Made by a program: the position numbers and the translations under genes. Under the pieces are notes generated by a model, which saw nothing but the letters and a program-made list of their open reading frames with translations, had not been told where the DNA came from and ran no database searches. DNA of 64,000 nucleotides from Lachnospiraceae bacterium (lineage in GTDB: Bacteria > Bacillota > Clostridia > Lachnospirales > Lachnospiraceae): the NCBI GenBank assembly GCA_021153185.1, contig JAGKTY010000009.1, positions 1 to 64,000 on the forward strand. The letters are read 5' to 3'. Shown here piece by piece: positions 15,501 to 23,184 of this stretch (positions within the stretch are counted from its first letter, which is position 1; each line of letters begins with the position of its first letter).

Positions 15501-16613
15501 AGAGACGGTAGCAAACACAATGATGATTGGACACCATATGTGCAGGAAGTAATCGATATTGGTGATTCATATCAACATATAGTAAAAGTATTCAAGATGA
15601 AATTGGATACGGACCCTGAAAGTATCTTCAATGTAACAATGGGTGCGGTCGGTGGAACGCAAATTGAACAGCAGCACAGAATTTGTATTGATAATATCAA
15701 TTTAGAAGTGACGGAAGCACAAGAAGAACCAATCGTGTCAATAGAAACTGGCGTTAATATGCTTTCGGGTGAACAGGATGCATGGATTCAAAATAAGCGT
15801 GAGGATACGTCAGTATCCAGTGATGAAAAATCATTTCTATATACAATCAAGTCGTTAGGTGAGGCATCATATGAAGTAGAATTAAAGCAGGTGAATCTTC
15901 AGTTTGAAGAAGGATGCAAGTATGAAATTGCGTTTGATGTGACATCATCTGTTGATAGAAGTATCAAAACAATTGTGCAGGAAAATGGTGGCTCTTGGAC
16001 AACATATTCTGCTGATAATTTCAAAGTAAAAGCAGACACGCCGCTTACATATAAGCATTATTTTGAAATGCAGAGTCCAACCGATGCAAAAGCATTATTT
16101 GCAATTGATATGGGTAAAGTAAAAGAAGCTGATTATGGTACGCATACGATTCAGTTCTCAAACATTACGGTTAAGAAGATTACAGAGGAACAATATGCGC
16201 AGGGGCTTGAAGCTGAGCAGGCAAGAAAAGACGCAGAAAAGGCAGATGTTCCAAAACTTGGTTATACAGTCTTGTTTGAGGGGGCAGAAGAAATTCATGA
16301 TTGGAGCAAGAGATGGGCGATTCCTGTTGATGATTGGTCAGCTCTAGAGGTAGGCGCAAAGCTTAAAGTGACAGCAGAAATGCTTCCAGAACAGGAATAT
16401 GCAAGTTACAACTTGATCGATACTTCTTGGGTAAATGTGAAAGAAGGCATTGGTTGGGATTACGTAGCGGGCGAAACGCGCACGATGGATATTGAATTAA
16501 CAGAAGAAATACTTGCAGGAGCAGGAACTGGTGGTCTTGGAATGCAGGGCGTAGGTTTTGTTGTAAAGAAAGTAGAATATATTCCGTTCACAGAGCAAAC
16601 TGTGGAAGAATAA
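12561..16613 (+). CDS. Secreted multidomain GH16 beta-glucanase (laminarinase/lichenase type)
   Basis: 1350 residues from ATG 12561, with GGAGG at 12548-12552. A signal peptide of about 30 residues ends near VYAAA. Residues 31-235 are a Lys/Thr/Val-rich repetitive beta region (KTIVVSSQ, KIVIKTK, ITLDKK), probably a beta-solenoid or wall-binding module. A Pro/Glu then Gly/Ser linker spans about 243-297. The GH16 domain (about 303-548) has GEIDIME at 421-427: Glu422 nucleophile, Asp424 and Glu427 acid/base. At least three, probably four, CBM4_9-like modules follow, beginning near 575, 749, 894 and 1058 with NGDF/NGNF/NGSF starts, then a last beta domain (about 1215-1345). No LPxTG or SLH motif is visible. 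It would degrade beta-1,3 or mixed-linkage glucans outside the cell. Confidence 0.93.
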   Translation: MKQIKRGIAVMLAVVLVFSLFLGTNHQVYAAASKTIVVSSQKQLNAAIKDKQITKIVIKTKDNKSFKISGGKLNKKSIVISAPKATVSNSAKCKGITINSAKKYTENAKNNSIKVTAKDVNIVVSKKASVKSITLDKKGAKPVITVNGTVKSIRVMAKATVTIAGTAKSETKIVVSAGAENTKVVAKNDNTVVKITNNTNSKVEVENKEGKTTSVEAGASTKVDVKDDTIFDDKDDKDDQDSDVKPSPSAKPSTEPSEEPAVEPTKAPGAGGGASSGGSTSGGASSGGGSVKPPVIGSDINRTGYTEVWKDDFNGTSLNREDWNVETHEPGWVNAELQAYVDSPDNIQVKDGKLIIKPIQSQDENGNKTYTSGRVNTQGKHDFTYGLFEARAKVPAGKGYLPAFWMMPTNENLYGQWPKCGEIDIMEVMGHETDKVYGTIHYGNPHGQRQTTKKLASDIADFASEYHDFAVEWEPGKIVWYVDGYKFHEANDWYSATPGQGTVSYPAPFDQPFYMILNLAVGGSWVGYPDETTTYDDQEYAIDYVKVSRKSNDYYENILNTLQKPVKAPVVEPADGKYVKNGDFAVAEDLTSATGWQFMTAQGGEAQAAIVADEHFGTGSKAIKISTTKAGNEDYSVQLVQANIPLKQGNKYTVSFDAYAAENRSMIVDISAPDLNYARYLNDSKVDLTTAVQTYTMQFDMTEADDANGRLEFNLGKTAAIGDVYISNVKIIKGDSFEISHDKTVQADGNYITNGNFQQDTETGIKNMLEWNVEDRTEKAVYGVTGVADNRRFHITSEGCASVDQVVLKQTELPLTAGKYELSFDASAVDVNNPTIKVTVGGQEKEFTLSEATETYTCKVEVPSDADIKAIDDIIFALGVNGKVFLDNVYLIEDTLIKNGSFNAGLAGWEPYANSPSNISYVVDSISEDNAFDITIQNTGDADWHIQLKQNNVALEKDQWYKLSFDIKSSMARKVSYAIQRDGSKHNDDWTPYVQEVIDIGDSYQHIVKVFKMKLDTDPESIFNVTMGAVGGTQIEQQHRICIDNINLEVTEAQEEPIVSIETGVNMLSGEQDAWIQNKREDTSVSSDEKSFLYTIKSLGEASYEVELKQVNLQFEEGCKYEIAFDVTSSVDRSIKTIVQENGGSWTTYSADNFKVKADTPLTYKHYFEMQSPTDAKALFAIDMGKVKEADYGTHTIQFSNITVKKITEEQYAQGLEAEQARKDAEKADVPKLGYTVLFEGAEEIHDWSKRWAIPVDDWSALEVGAKLKVTAEMLPEQEYASYNLIDTSWVNVKEGIGWDYVAGETRTMDIELTEEILAGAGTGGLGMQGVGFVVKKVEYIPFTEQTVEE

Positions 16614-16620
16614 AAATGAA

Positions 16621-16661
16621 AAGGAGTTATAGGGCATTGAGCTCGATAACTCCTTTTTTAT
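16621..16661 (+). terminator. Terminator after the GH16 gene
   Basis: AAGGAGTTAT and ATAACTCCTT pair around a 15-nt loop and run into TTTTTT. Confidence 0.85.
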
Positions 16662-16774
16662 AAAAAAAACATTGAACAATCCGACCAATTCACGTTACTA
16701 TGAAGTAGGATTATATACTGAATTTTGAAGAAGTGTAATATGTAAGAATGAATTGTTATTTATCGAGGGAAACT

Positions 16775-17329
16775 ATGGACTACACCATCATCCGCTCCAA
16801 TCGGAAGAGTCTGGCGATTCAGGTATACCCTGACCTGACAGTAACGGTGCGCGCGCCAAGACGGATGCCGGATGGAGAGATTGCGCGCATTGTAAAAGAG
16901 AAAGAAGCATGGATTGAACGGCAGCTTTCCAAATATGAAGCAGAACAAAAAAGTGCGCAGCAAATTGTGCCATTTACCGGGGAGGAGCTTCACGATTTGG
17001 CGCAGAAGGCTTTGGCATATATTCCCAAAAGAGTTGCATATTTTGCCGGGCTTATGCATGTTGATTACGGCAGAATCACCATCCGAAACCAAAAGACGCG
17101 CTGGGGAAGCTGCAGCAGCAAAGGGAATCTCAATTTTAATTGCCTGCTCATGTGTGCCCCGCCGGAGGTGATTGACTATATCGTCGTGCATGAGCTATGT
17201 CACCGCAAACAGATGAACCACTCGAAAGCGTTCTGGCAGGAAGTGGCAGCAGTACTCCCGGACTATAAAATGCAGGAAAAGTGGCTACGGACAGAAGGGA
17301 AAAAACTCATGCAACGCAATAGCGTATAA
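16775..17329 (+). CDS. YgjP/DUF45-type zinc metallopeptidase-like protein
   Basis: 184 residues from ATG 16775, preceded by CGAGGGAAACT; an in-frame ATG at 16748 has a poorer signal. VVHELCH (His139, Glu140, His143) followed by His148 in MNHSKAFW is the HExxH-plus-H zinc site of the YgjP (SprT-like, M48-related) family. TRWGSCSSKGNLNFN just before it is the family's other conserved block. The N-terminal part (SNRKSLAIQV, APRRMPDGEI) is typical too. The protein is cytosolic, with unknown substrate. It is monocistronic between the GH16 terminator and the ABC promoter at 17373. Confidence 0.9.
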   Translation: MDYTIIRSNRKSLAIQVYPDLTVTVRAPRRMPDGEIARIVKEKEAWIERQLSKYEAEQKSAQQIVPFTGEELHDLAQKALAYIPKRVAYFAGLMHVDYGRITIRNQKTRWGSCSSKGNLNFNCLLMCAPPEVIDYIVVHELCHRKQMNHSKAFWQEVAAVLPDYKMQEKWLRTEGKKLMQRNSV

Positions 17330-17372
17330 AAACACAAATATATTTATGCAAAATCCTAATATACATATTTTA

Positions 17373-17401
17373 TTGACTTTGCCAGTTTAAAGCGTTATAC
17401 T
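17373..17401 (+). promoter_or_regulatory. Promoter of the ABC importer operon
   Basis: TTGACT (17373-17378), 17 nt, TATACT (17396-17401), with ATTAGGAGG before ATG 17435. No riboswitch-like structure fits in the short leader. Confidence 0.8.
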
Positions 17402-17434
17402 GTCAAAGGATTATTTTATTAGGAGGCGTATATT

Positions 17435-18391
17435 ATGAAAAAACTTGTATCACTTTTGTTAATTGTTACGATGTGCCTTTCACTTGTAGGATGCGGCGAT
17501 GCATCTTCAAGCAAAGTGTACAACATTGGTATTTGTCAGCTTGTACAGCATGACGCACTTGATGCAGCAACAGAAGGTTTTCAGACTGCAATCACAGATG
17601 AACTTGGAGAGGACGCAGTGAAGTTTGATCTTCAGAACGCACAGGGCGATTCTGCTACATGTTCAACAATTGTAAACGGCTTTGTATCAAATAATGTAGA
17701 TCTTATCATGGCCAATGCAACACCGGCACTTCAGGCAGCACAGGCCGGAACAAACAGCATTCCGATTCTTGGAACATCTGTTACAGAATATGGCGTTGCA
17801 CTCGGTATTTCTGATTTTAATGGTACAGTCGGATCAAACATTTCAGGAACATCTGACCTTGCGCCACTTGATCAGCAGGCAGCAATGTTCAAAGAACTGT
17901 TACCGGATGCCAAAAACATCGGACTTGTATATTGTACAGCAGAAGCAAACTCACAGTATCAGGTTGATACAGTGCAGGCTGAGCTTGAGAAGCTTGGTTA
18001 CACATGTAAACAGTATGGTTTCTCTGATTCAAACGATTTAAGCTCAGTTGCTACAACAGCAGCAGATGAATCAGATGCGATTTATGTACCGACAGATAAC
18101 ACAGTTGCAGCAAACACAAGCATCATCGACAACATCTGTCGTCCGGCAGGTATCCCAATCATCGCCGGTGAGGAAGGAATCTGTCAGGGATGTGGTATTG
18201 CAACACTTTCTATCAGCTACTATGATCTCGGTTATGCAACCGGAAAGATGGCTGTCAAAGTATTAAAAGGGGAGAGCAAGATTGAGGAAATGCCAATCGA
18301 GTATGCTCCGCAGTTCACAAAGAAATACAACAAAGCAATCTGTGATGAGTTGGGTATTACAGTTTCAGATGAGTATGTTGAAATTCAGTAA
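17435..18391 (+). CDS. ABC transporter substrate-binding lipoprotein (TrpX/PF04392 type)
   Basis: 318 residues. A lipoprotein signal ends at LVGC with Cys20 for lipid attachment. The mature part has the two-lobe layout of the PF04392 family: YNIGICQLVQHDALDAATEGF at its start (shown in part), NIGLVYCTAEANS, DAIYVPTDNTV and GCGIATLSISYYDLG. Such proteins bind aromatic amino acids or related small ligands in characterised relatives (TrpX, and a Streptococcus Trp/Phe binder); the ligand here is inferred only by family. A hairpin (CAGCGAG/CTCGCTG, 18419-18440) after the stop probably stabilises this part of the message relative to the permease. Confidence 0.9.
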   Translation: MKKLVSLLLIVTMCLSLVGCGDASSSKVYNIGICQLVQHDALDAATEGFQTAITDELGEDAVKFDLQNAQGDSATCSTIVNGFVSNNVDLIMANATPALQAAQAGTNSIPILGTSVTEYGVALGISDFNGTVGSNISGTSDLAPLDQQAAMFKELLPDAKNIGLVYCTAEANSQYQVDTVQAELEKLGYTCKQYGFSDSNDLSSVATTAADESDAIYVPTDNTVAANTSIIDNICRPAGIPIIAGEEGICQGCGIATLSISYYDLGYATGKMAVKVLKGESKIEEMPIEYAPQFTKKYNKAICDELGITVSDEYVEIQ

Positions 18392-18418
18392 TCATTAAAG
18401 TTAACATATGGTAACAGG

Positions 18419-18440
18419 CAGCGAGGCTTTGGTCTCGCTG
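18419..18440 (+). promoter_or_regulatory. Intercistronic hairpin between binding protein and permease
   Basis: CAGCGAG and CTCGCTG with an 8-nt loop and no U tract. It is typical of elements that protect the upstream, highly expressed cistron from 3' decay. Confidence 0.5.
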
Positions 18441-18467
18441 TTCTTGGTACAGGATAGGTAGGTTAAA

Positions 18468-19388
18468 ATGAGTATTATGAACTTAATCGGTGCAATGCCG
18501 GGAACATTTGCACAGGGATTAATATGGGGAATTATGGCAATCGGTGTGTATATTACATTCCGCATTCTCGATATTGCAGACTTGACAGTAGACGGTACAT
18601 TATGTACCGGCGGTGCGGTTTGTATTATGGCGTTGATGTCCGGAAAGAATGTATGGGTTGCACTATTACTTGCGCTGATTGCCGGTATGCTTGCAGGTTT
18701 GGCAACCGGTTTTTTACATACGTTTATGGGAATCCCGGCGATTTTGGCAGGTATTTTGACACAGCTCGGATTGTATTCGGTGAACCTGAAGATTATGGGC
18801 AAATCGAATCAGGCAATTAACGTCGATCAGTTTGATTTACTTGTTTCACTCCGATATATCAAAGGTGTTTCCTTTGTAAAAAATACATTGTTTATTGTAT
18901 CGGTTCTGATCATCGTTTTGATTGTGATTTTGTATTGGTTTTTTGGAACAGAGCTTGGTTCATCAATCCGTGCAACCGGATGTAACGCCAAAATGGCGAG
19001 AGCACAAGGTATCAATACATCCTTTAACCGTGTCCTCGGTCTGATGATTTCCAATGGATTGGTTGCCTTCTCAGGCGCGCTCTTGTGCCAGTATCAGGGC
19101 TTTGCCGATATCAACATGGGACGTGGTGCAATCGTAATCGGTCTTGCCGCAGTCATCATTGGCGAGGCGATTTTTGGAAAACTATTCAGGAACTTCGGAC
19201 TCAAGCTTCTGGCAGTCGGTCTTGGTTCTATCATTTACTATATGGTTCTTCAGGTAGTCATTTGGCTTGGAATTGATACAGACCTTCTGAAACTGTTATC
19301 TGCCTGTGTCGTTGCGGTTTTCTTAGCTGTTCCGACGCTGAAAAGCAGATATTTTGCAAAACCTGTAAAAAGAGGAGGCGATAAATAA
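18468..19388 (+). CDS. ABC transporter permease (TrpY-like, branched-chain permease superfamily)
   Basis: 306 residues with eight to nine hydrophobic segments. It shows the BPD_transp_2-type core LGSSIRATGCNAKMARAQGI (coupling region, about 164-183) and AFSGALLCQYQGFADINMG. It forms the membrane channel for the PF04392 binding protein upstream and the ATPase downstream. ATG follows GATAGGTAGGTTAAA. Its stop codon overlaps the ATPase ATG (TAATG), so the two are translationally coupled. Confidence 0.9.
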   Translation: MSIMNLIGAMPGTFAQGLIWGIMAIGVYITFRILDIADLTVDGTLCTGGAVCIMALMSGKNVWVALLLALIAGMLAGLATGFLHTFMGIPAILAGILTQLGLYSVNLKIMGKSNQAINVDQFDLLVSLRYIKGVSFVKNTLFIVSVLIIVLIVILYWFFGTELGSSIRATGCNAKMARAQGINTSFNRVLGLMISNGLVAFSGALLCQYQGFADINMGRGAIVIGLAAVIIGEAIFGKLFRNFGLKLLAVGLGSIIYYMVLQVVIWLGIDTDLLKLLSACVVAVFLAVPTLKSRYFAKPVKRGGDK

Positions 19389-20182
19389 TGCTGGAACTGA
19401 AAAACATTCATAAAACCTTTAACGTAGGTACCATCAATGAAAAACATGCATTAAAAGGCCTCAATCTTGTTTTGGAAGAAGGCGATTTTGTAACAGTCAT
19501 CGGCGGAAACGGTGCAGGAAAGTCTACGATGCTCAATGCGATTGCGGGTGTCTGGCCGGTAGATGAAGGTGCTATCCTCATTGACGGACAAGATGTGACA
19601 AAGCTTTCTGAGCATAAAAGAGCAGCATTTTTGGGCCGCGTGTTTCAGGATCCGATGAACGGAACGGCAGCGACGATGAATATCGAAGAAAACCTTGCAC
19701 TTGCAAACAGAAGAGGCAATAAGCGCACACTTCGTGCGGGTATTAAGGCATCAGAGCGGGATGGTTATCGGGAAATGCTTGCGACATTAGGGCTTGGTCT
19801 TGAGGAGAGGATGACATCAAAGGTAGGTCTTTTGTCAGGTGGACAGCGTCAGGCTTTGACATTGCTTATGGCGACACTTAAGAAACCAAAGCTGCTTCTC
19901 CTCGATGAACATACAGCCGCACTGGATCCAAAGACAGCAGCAAAGGTTCTTGAGACGACAGAACAGATTGTGCAGAAGCATCATCTGACAACGCTCATGA
20001 TTACACACAACATGAAGGATGCCATCGCGCACGGAAATCGTCTGATTATGATGATGGATGGAAATATCATTCTTGACATCAAGGGCGAAGAGAAGAAAAA
20101 ACTGACAGTTGAAGATCTTCTTCATAAATTCGAAGAAGCAAGCGGTGAGGCATTTGCCAGCGACAAGGCACTGCTCGGATAA
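19388..20182 (+). CDS. ABC transporter ATP-binding protein (TrpZ-like)
   Basis: 264 residues. Walker A GGNGAGKST at 39-47, signature LSGGQRQ near 148-154, Walker B LLLLDEHTAALDP near 166-178, and the switch His in MITHNM. The DEHTAALDP variant (His instead of Pro after the catalytic Glu) is typical of ATPases that partner PF04392 importers. It completes the binding protein-permease-ATPase operon. A terminator follows at 20225. Confidence 0.92.
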   Translation: MLELKNIHKTFNVGTINEKHALKGLNLVLEEGDFVTVIGGNGAGKSTMLNAIAGVWPVDEGAILIDGQDVTKLSEHKRAAFLGRVFQDPMNGTAATMNIEENLALANRRGNKRTLRAGIKASERDGYREMLATLGLGLEERMTSKVGLLSGGQRQALTLLMATLKKPKLLLLDEHTAALDPKTAAKVLETTEQIVQKHHLTTLMITHNMKDAIAHGNRLIMMMDGNIILDIKGEEKKKLTVEDLLHKFEEASGEAFASDKALLG

Positions 20183-20224
20183 ACGATTTGTATGGTATTG
20201 TTCTGATAAAATAATGAATTTTAC

Positions 20225-20257
20225 GGTCTATTTTGCATATGTGAAATAGACCTTTTT
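20225..20257 (+). terminator. Terminator after the ABC operon
   Basis: GGTCTATTT and AAATAGACC pair around a 10-nt loop and run into TTTTT. Confidence 0.85.
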
Positions 20258-20373
20258 ATTTTTGCAAGGTTGTATTCATCTGTGTGTTTATTTTGCGCAA
20301 TGAATTTGCCGATTTTATGTTATAATGTCAAATGGAGTGTAAATGATTCGCGAGAAAGAGAAATGGAGAACAC

Positions 20374-20394
20374 TTTCAAACGACTAATTTGAAA
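20374..20394 (+). promoter_or_regulatory. Inverted repeat before the ATP-grasp gene
   Basis: TTTCAAA, 7 nt, TTTGAAA is a perfect repeat lying between a TATAAT-like -10 (20321-20326) and the ATG at 20419. It could be an operator in the leader. Confidence 0.4.
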
Positions 20395-20418
20395 TGAAGA
20401 GGGCTCAGGTGAAAATAT

Positions 20419-21276
20419 ATGTCGCTTACAGGATATATCATCGAAAAGTATAATTGTATGACGGATGCCTATACGTGTAACCGACTCGTGGAGGAAGCAC
20501 AAAAGGAAGGAATCACCCTGCGCATTGTAGGCGTTTACGACACGGTGGTGACAGAGCAGGCGATTTGGAATGCCGGGAAACCATTAAGTCCTTGCGATTT
20601 TGTCATCAACAGGTACAAGTGGGGTAAAACGAAAGAACAGATCAATCGGCTGGCGAAAAGGACCTATAATGCGATTGACGCATATACAGTCTTTGTCAAT
20701 AAGTATGAGCAGGTCAGAAGGCTTCATTCAGAGGCGTTTTTGATGCCGAAGTATTGTCTGGCAACGGCGATGCTTCCCTTTGATTTGCTCGCACAAAAGC
20801 TTGGCTTGCCGTTTGTTGCAAAGGGACTGGAAAACTCCATGGGGGAGGAAATCATTCTTGTGAGAGACCAAACGGAATATGCAAAGCTCCTGCAGCAGTA
20901 TTCCAAAGACAAAGAATGGTTGTTTGAGGAATATATCGGGACAAGCTACGGAAAAGATATGCGTTTTTATAGTATCCGTGGCAATGTAATTGCCTGTATG
21001 AAGCGGCAATCCCAAGGGGATTTCAGAGCGAATGTTGCACTTGGTGCAAGCGTGAGTGCCTTTGAAGTCACGCCGGAGATGAGACAGATTGCAAAGGACA
21101 TTTATGCGCAGACCGGTCTTGATTTCCTCGGTATTGATTTATTGTTTGGAACGCAGAAACCATATTTTTGCGAGATCAATGTCATGCCGGGAATTGAGGG
21201 AATGGAGAAGGCAACCGGGGTGAATGTTGCAAGAGAGATCATTCGGACAATTAAAGGTGATTTTGCCAATGAATAG
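20419..21276 (+). CDS. ATP-grasp ligase, RimK-like
   Basis: 285 residues. The ATP-grasp fold is seen in LPFVAKGLENSMGEEIILV (ATP-binding Lys and Gly-rich loop), WLFEEYIGTSYGKDMRFYSI, and the Mg-binding end GIDLLFGTQKPYFCEINVMPG. This corresponds to RimK-type carboxylate-amine ligases that add amino acids such as glutamate to a carboxylate. The first 100 residues form the usual pre-ATP-grasp lobe. The protein is cytosolic. The Mur-ligase gene starts inside its last codons (ATG 21269), so the two are coupled and probably act on one product; which product is unknown. Confidence 0.85.
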   Translation: MSLTGYIIEKYNCMTDAYTCNRLVEEAQKEGITLRIVGVYDTVVTEQAIWNAGKPLSPCDFVINRYKWGKTKEQINRLAKRTYNAIDAYTVFVNKYEQVRRLHSEAFLMPKYCLATAMLPFDLLAQKLGLPFVAKGLENSMGEEIILVRDQTEYAKLLQQYSKDKEWLFEEYIGTSYGKDMRFYSIRGNVIACMKRQSQGDFRANVALGASVSAFEVTPEMRQIAKDIYAQTGLDFLGIDLLFGTQKPYFCEINVMPGIEGMEKATGVNVAREIIRTIKGDFANE

Positions 21277-22573
21277 AAAAGAAGCTGAGGATTTTGTATA
21301 CCAATCCTATTTAAATGCGCAGACATATCAAGATTATGAGGCAAAGGATTCAAAAAAGAGGAGGCCGGAGCTTTTAAAGGATTGTATCCGGGCAAAAGCG
21401 GGTACGCCATGCACGGTCGTGACAGGAAGCAAAGGGAAGGGCTCTGTTGCAAAAATGATTGCCGGGATGTTGCAGCAGGCACATAAAGTCGGTCTGATGA
21501 CGAGTCCGCACATTGTCGATTTTTGTGAGCGTTTCCAAATCGATGGGGTACCTGTCTCGGATGAGGACTTTGCCAAATATATGACGGCAATCAGGCCGCA
21601 GATTGAGGCAGCGTCGCAAAACATTCCGCCGGGGCAGTGTATTAGTCCGATGGGAATCCAAACGTTATTTGCACTGGAGTATTTTGGGGCGAAGGAAACA
21701 ACGTTTGACGTCTTTGAATGCGGCAAGGGCGCGAAGTACGATGACGTCAACAATGTGGTGCACAGGTATGCCGTGATTAACCGTATTTTTGCAGAGCATA
21801 CAAGAGAGCTTGGAGATACCTTGGAAGCGATTGCAGAGGATAAAGCGCATGTGATCAATGGGGAGCAAACGTGTGTATTTGTGGCAAGGCAGACTGAAGA
21901 GGTGCTTAAAGTGATTCAAAAACGTGCGTCAGACTATGGCGCCCCTCTCAAAGTATATGGTATCGATTTTCATGCCGGACAGATTCGATATACAAAGCAG
22001 GGAATGACGTTTGATGTGGATATCGGCGGAGTCAAGTATCACGATATCACGGTTCCTTTGCTGGGCAGACACCAGGCGGAGAACTGCGCGCTTGCGATGG
22101 CATTTTGCAAGGAAGTGCTTGGCGATTTGCAGATTGAAGCGGTTCGGCAATCAATGAAAACACTTGTGTGGCCGGGAAGAATGGAGGTCATTTCAAACGA
22201 GCCGTTCATGATGCTTGATGCCTGTATCAATCCGGCGAGCTGCGCGCATGTAATCGAGGTGCTCGGGCATCTTGGACTTGACCGTATTGTGTGTATCATC
22301 GGGATTCCAAAGGACAAGGATTATGCCGGTGTCGTGAGAAAGATGCATGCAATTTCTGACAAGATTATACTGACACAGTCGCAAAATCCGCATTACCTGT
22401 TTTCACAGGAGCAATGTGACACGATGGCAAGGGAAGGAATCGAAACGGTATGGAAAGCTTCTGTCCCGGATGCAATTTCGTATGCAAAGACGACAAACCT
22501 TCCGATTGTGATACTTGGAACGACATCGGTTGTATCGGAAGTGAAACAATACCAAATGCAGTGGAGGAAATAA
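21269..22573 (+). CDS. Mur-ligase family protein, FolC-like
   Basis: 434 residues from ATG 21269, which overlaps the stop of the ATP-grasp gene and follows AAAGGTGATTTT. P-loop VVTGSKGKGSVAK (near 50-62) and LMTSPHIVDFCERFQIDG match folylpolyglutamate synthase-type Mur ligases. The middle has a GRHQAENCALAMAF segment and the C-terminal domain ILTQSQNPHY. True FolC carries a folate-binding loop and DGAHN-like motif; here MMLDACINPAS stands in that place, so a different substrate is likely. It would join an amino acid to an acid using ATP. ATP-grasp plus Mur ligase is the pairing seen in cyanophycin synthetase, but as one chain there. Confidence 0.85.
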   Translation: MNRKEAEDFVYQSYLNAQTYQDYEAKDSKKRRPELLKDCIRAKAGTPCTVVTGSKGKGSVAKMIAGMLQQAHKVGLMTSPHIVDFCERFQIDGVPVSDEDFAKYMTAIRPQIEAASQNIPPGQCISPMGIQTLFALEYFGAKETTFDVFECGKGAKYDDVNNVVHRYAVINRIFAEHTRELGDTLEAIAEDKAHVINGEQTCVFVARQTEEVLKVIQKRASDYGAPLKVYGIDFHAGQIRYTKQGMTFDVDIGGVKYHDITVPLLGRHQAENCALAMAFCKEVLGDLQIEAVRQSMKTLVWPGRMEVISNEPFMMLDACINPASCAHVIEVLGHLGLDRIVCIIGIPKDKDYAGVVRKMHAISDKIILTQSQNPHYLFSQEQCDTMAREGIETVWKASVPDAISYAKTTNLPIVILGTTSVVSEVKQYQMQWRK

Positions 22574-22575
22574 AT

Positions 22576-23043
22576 ATGGCAATTGAAAAGGTAAGAGATT
22601 ATTTCAGATTATATGGAATGGAAGATAAGATACAGGAATTTGATGTATCGAGCGCGACAGTAGAGCTTGCAGCGCAGGCGCTTGGCTGCGAGCCTTGCCG
22701 GATCGCCAAAACACTTTCTTTTATGGTGGATGAAAAACCGATTCTGATTGTGGCAGCAGGCGATGTGAAAATCGACAATCCAAAGTACAAACAGCAGTTT
22801 CATGCAAAAGCAAAAATGCTGGGCTTTGAAGAGGTCGAAGCGCTGATCGGACATGCGGTTGGCGGCGTCTGCCCGTTTGCGGTGAAGGACGGTGTGACAG
22901 TGTATTTGGACGAATCCTTGAAACGGTTTGAGACGGTATTTCCTGCGTGCGGCAGCAGCAACAGCGCGATTGAATTGACAATTGAGGAACTGGAAACATA
23001 TGCAAATCCTGCAGCGTGGATTGATGTGTGTAAATTAAGTTAA
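22576..23043 (+). CDS. YbaK/EbsC-family aminoacyl-tRNA deacylase-like protein
   Basis: 155 residues from ATG 22576, with GTGGAGGAAA ahead and only 2 nt after the Mur-ligase stop. The frame also runs upstream inside that gene, but without a start signal. AKTLSFMVDEKPILIVAAGD, the conserved Lys in KIDNPKYK, and VGGVCPFAV near 95-103 are the YbaK landmarks (the GG-CPF loop of Cys-tRNA(Pro) deacylases). The family hydrolyses mischarged aminoacyl-tRNAs. Its place behind two amino-acid ligases could be chance or could reflect an aminoacyl-tRNA substrate; that is inference. Confidence 0.88.
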   Translation: MAIEKVRDYFRLYGMEDKIQEFDVSSATVELAAQALGCEPCRIAKTLSFMVDEKPILIVAAGDVKIDNPKYKQQFHAKAKMLGFEEVEALIGHAVGGVCPFAVKDGVTVYLDESLKRFETVFPACGSSNSAIELTIEELETYANPAAWIDVCKLS

Positions 23044-23184
23044 TGCAAAAGAAAAAGCAAAACTTTTTATATAAATTTTTGAAAAACCCCATAAATTTCC
23101 AATCGATCCTCCGTATATAAGATATCAGCAAAAAAACTGCGTGAAGCAGGTGTGATATCAAATACGGAATCGGGAGGAATGATT

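Noticed and set aside
17330..17434. T-box or other leader RNA for the amino-acid-type ABC importer
   Set aside because: The promoter at 17373 leaves only about 25-30 nt before the start codon, too short for a T-box.
21224..21268. Upstream extension of the Mur-ligase frame
   Set aside because: It overlaps the ATP-grasp coding sequence and lacks a start signal; ATG 21269 with AAAGGTGA ahead is better.
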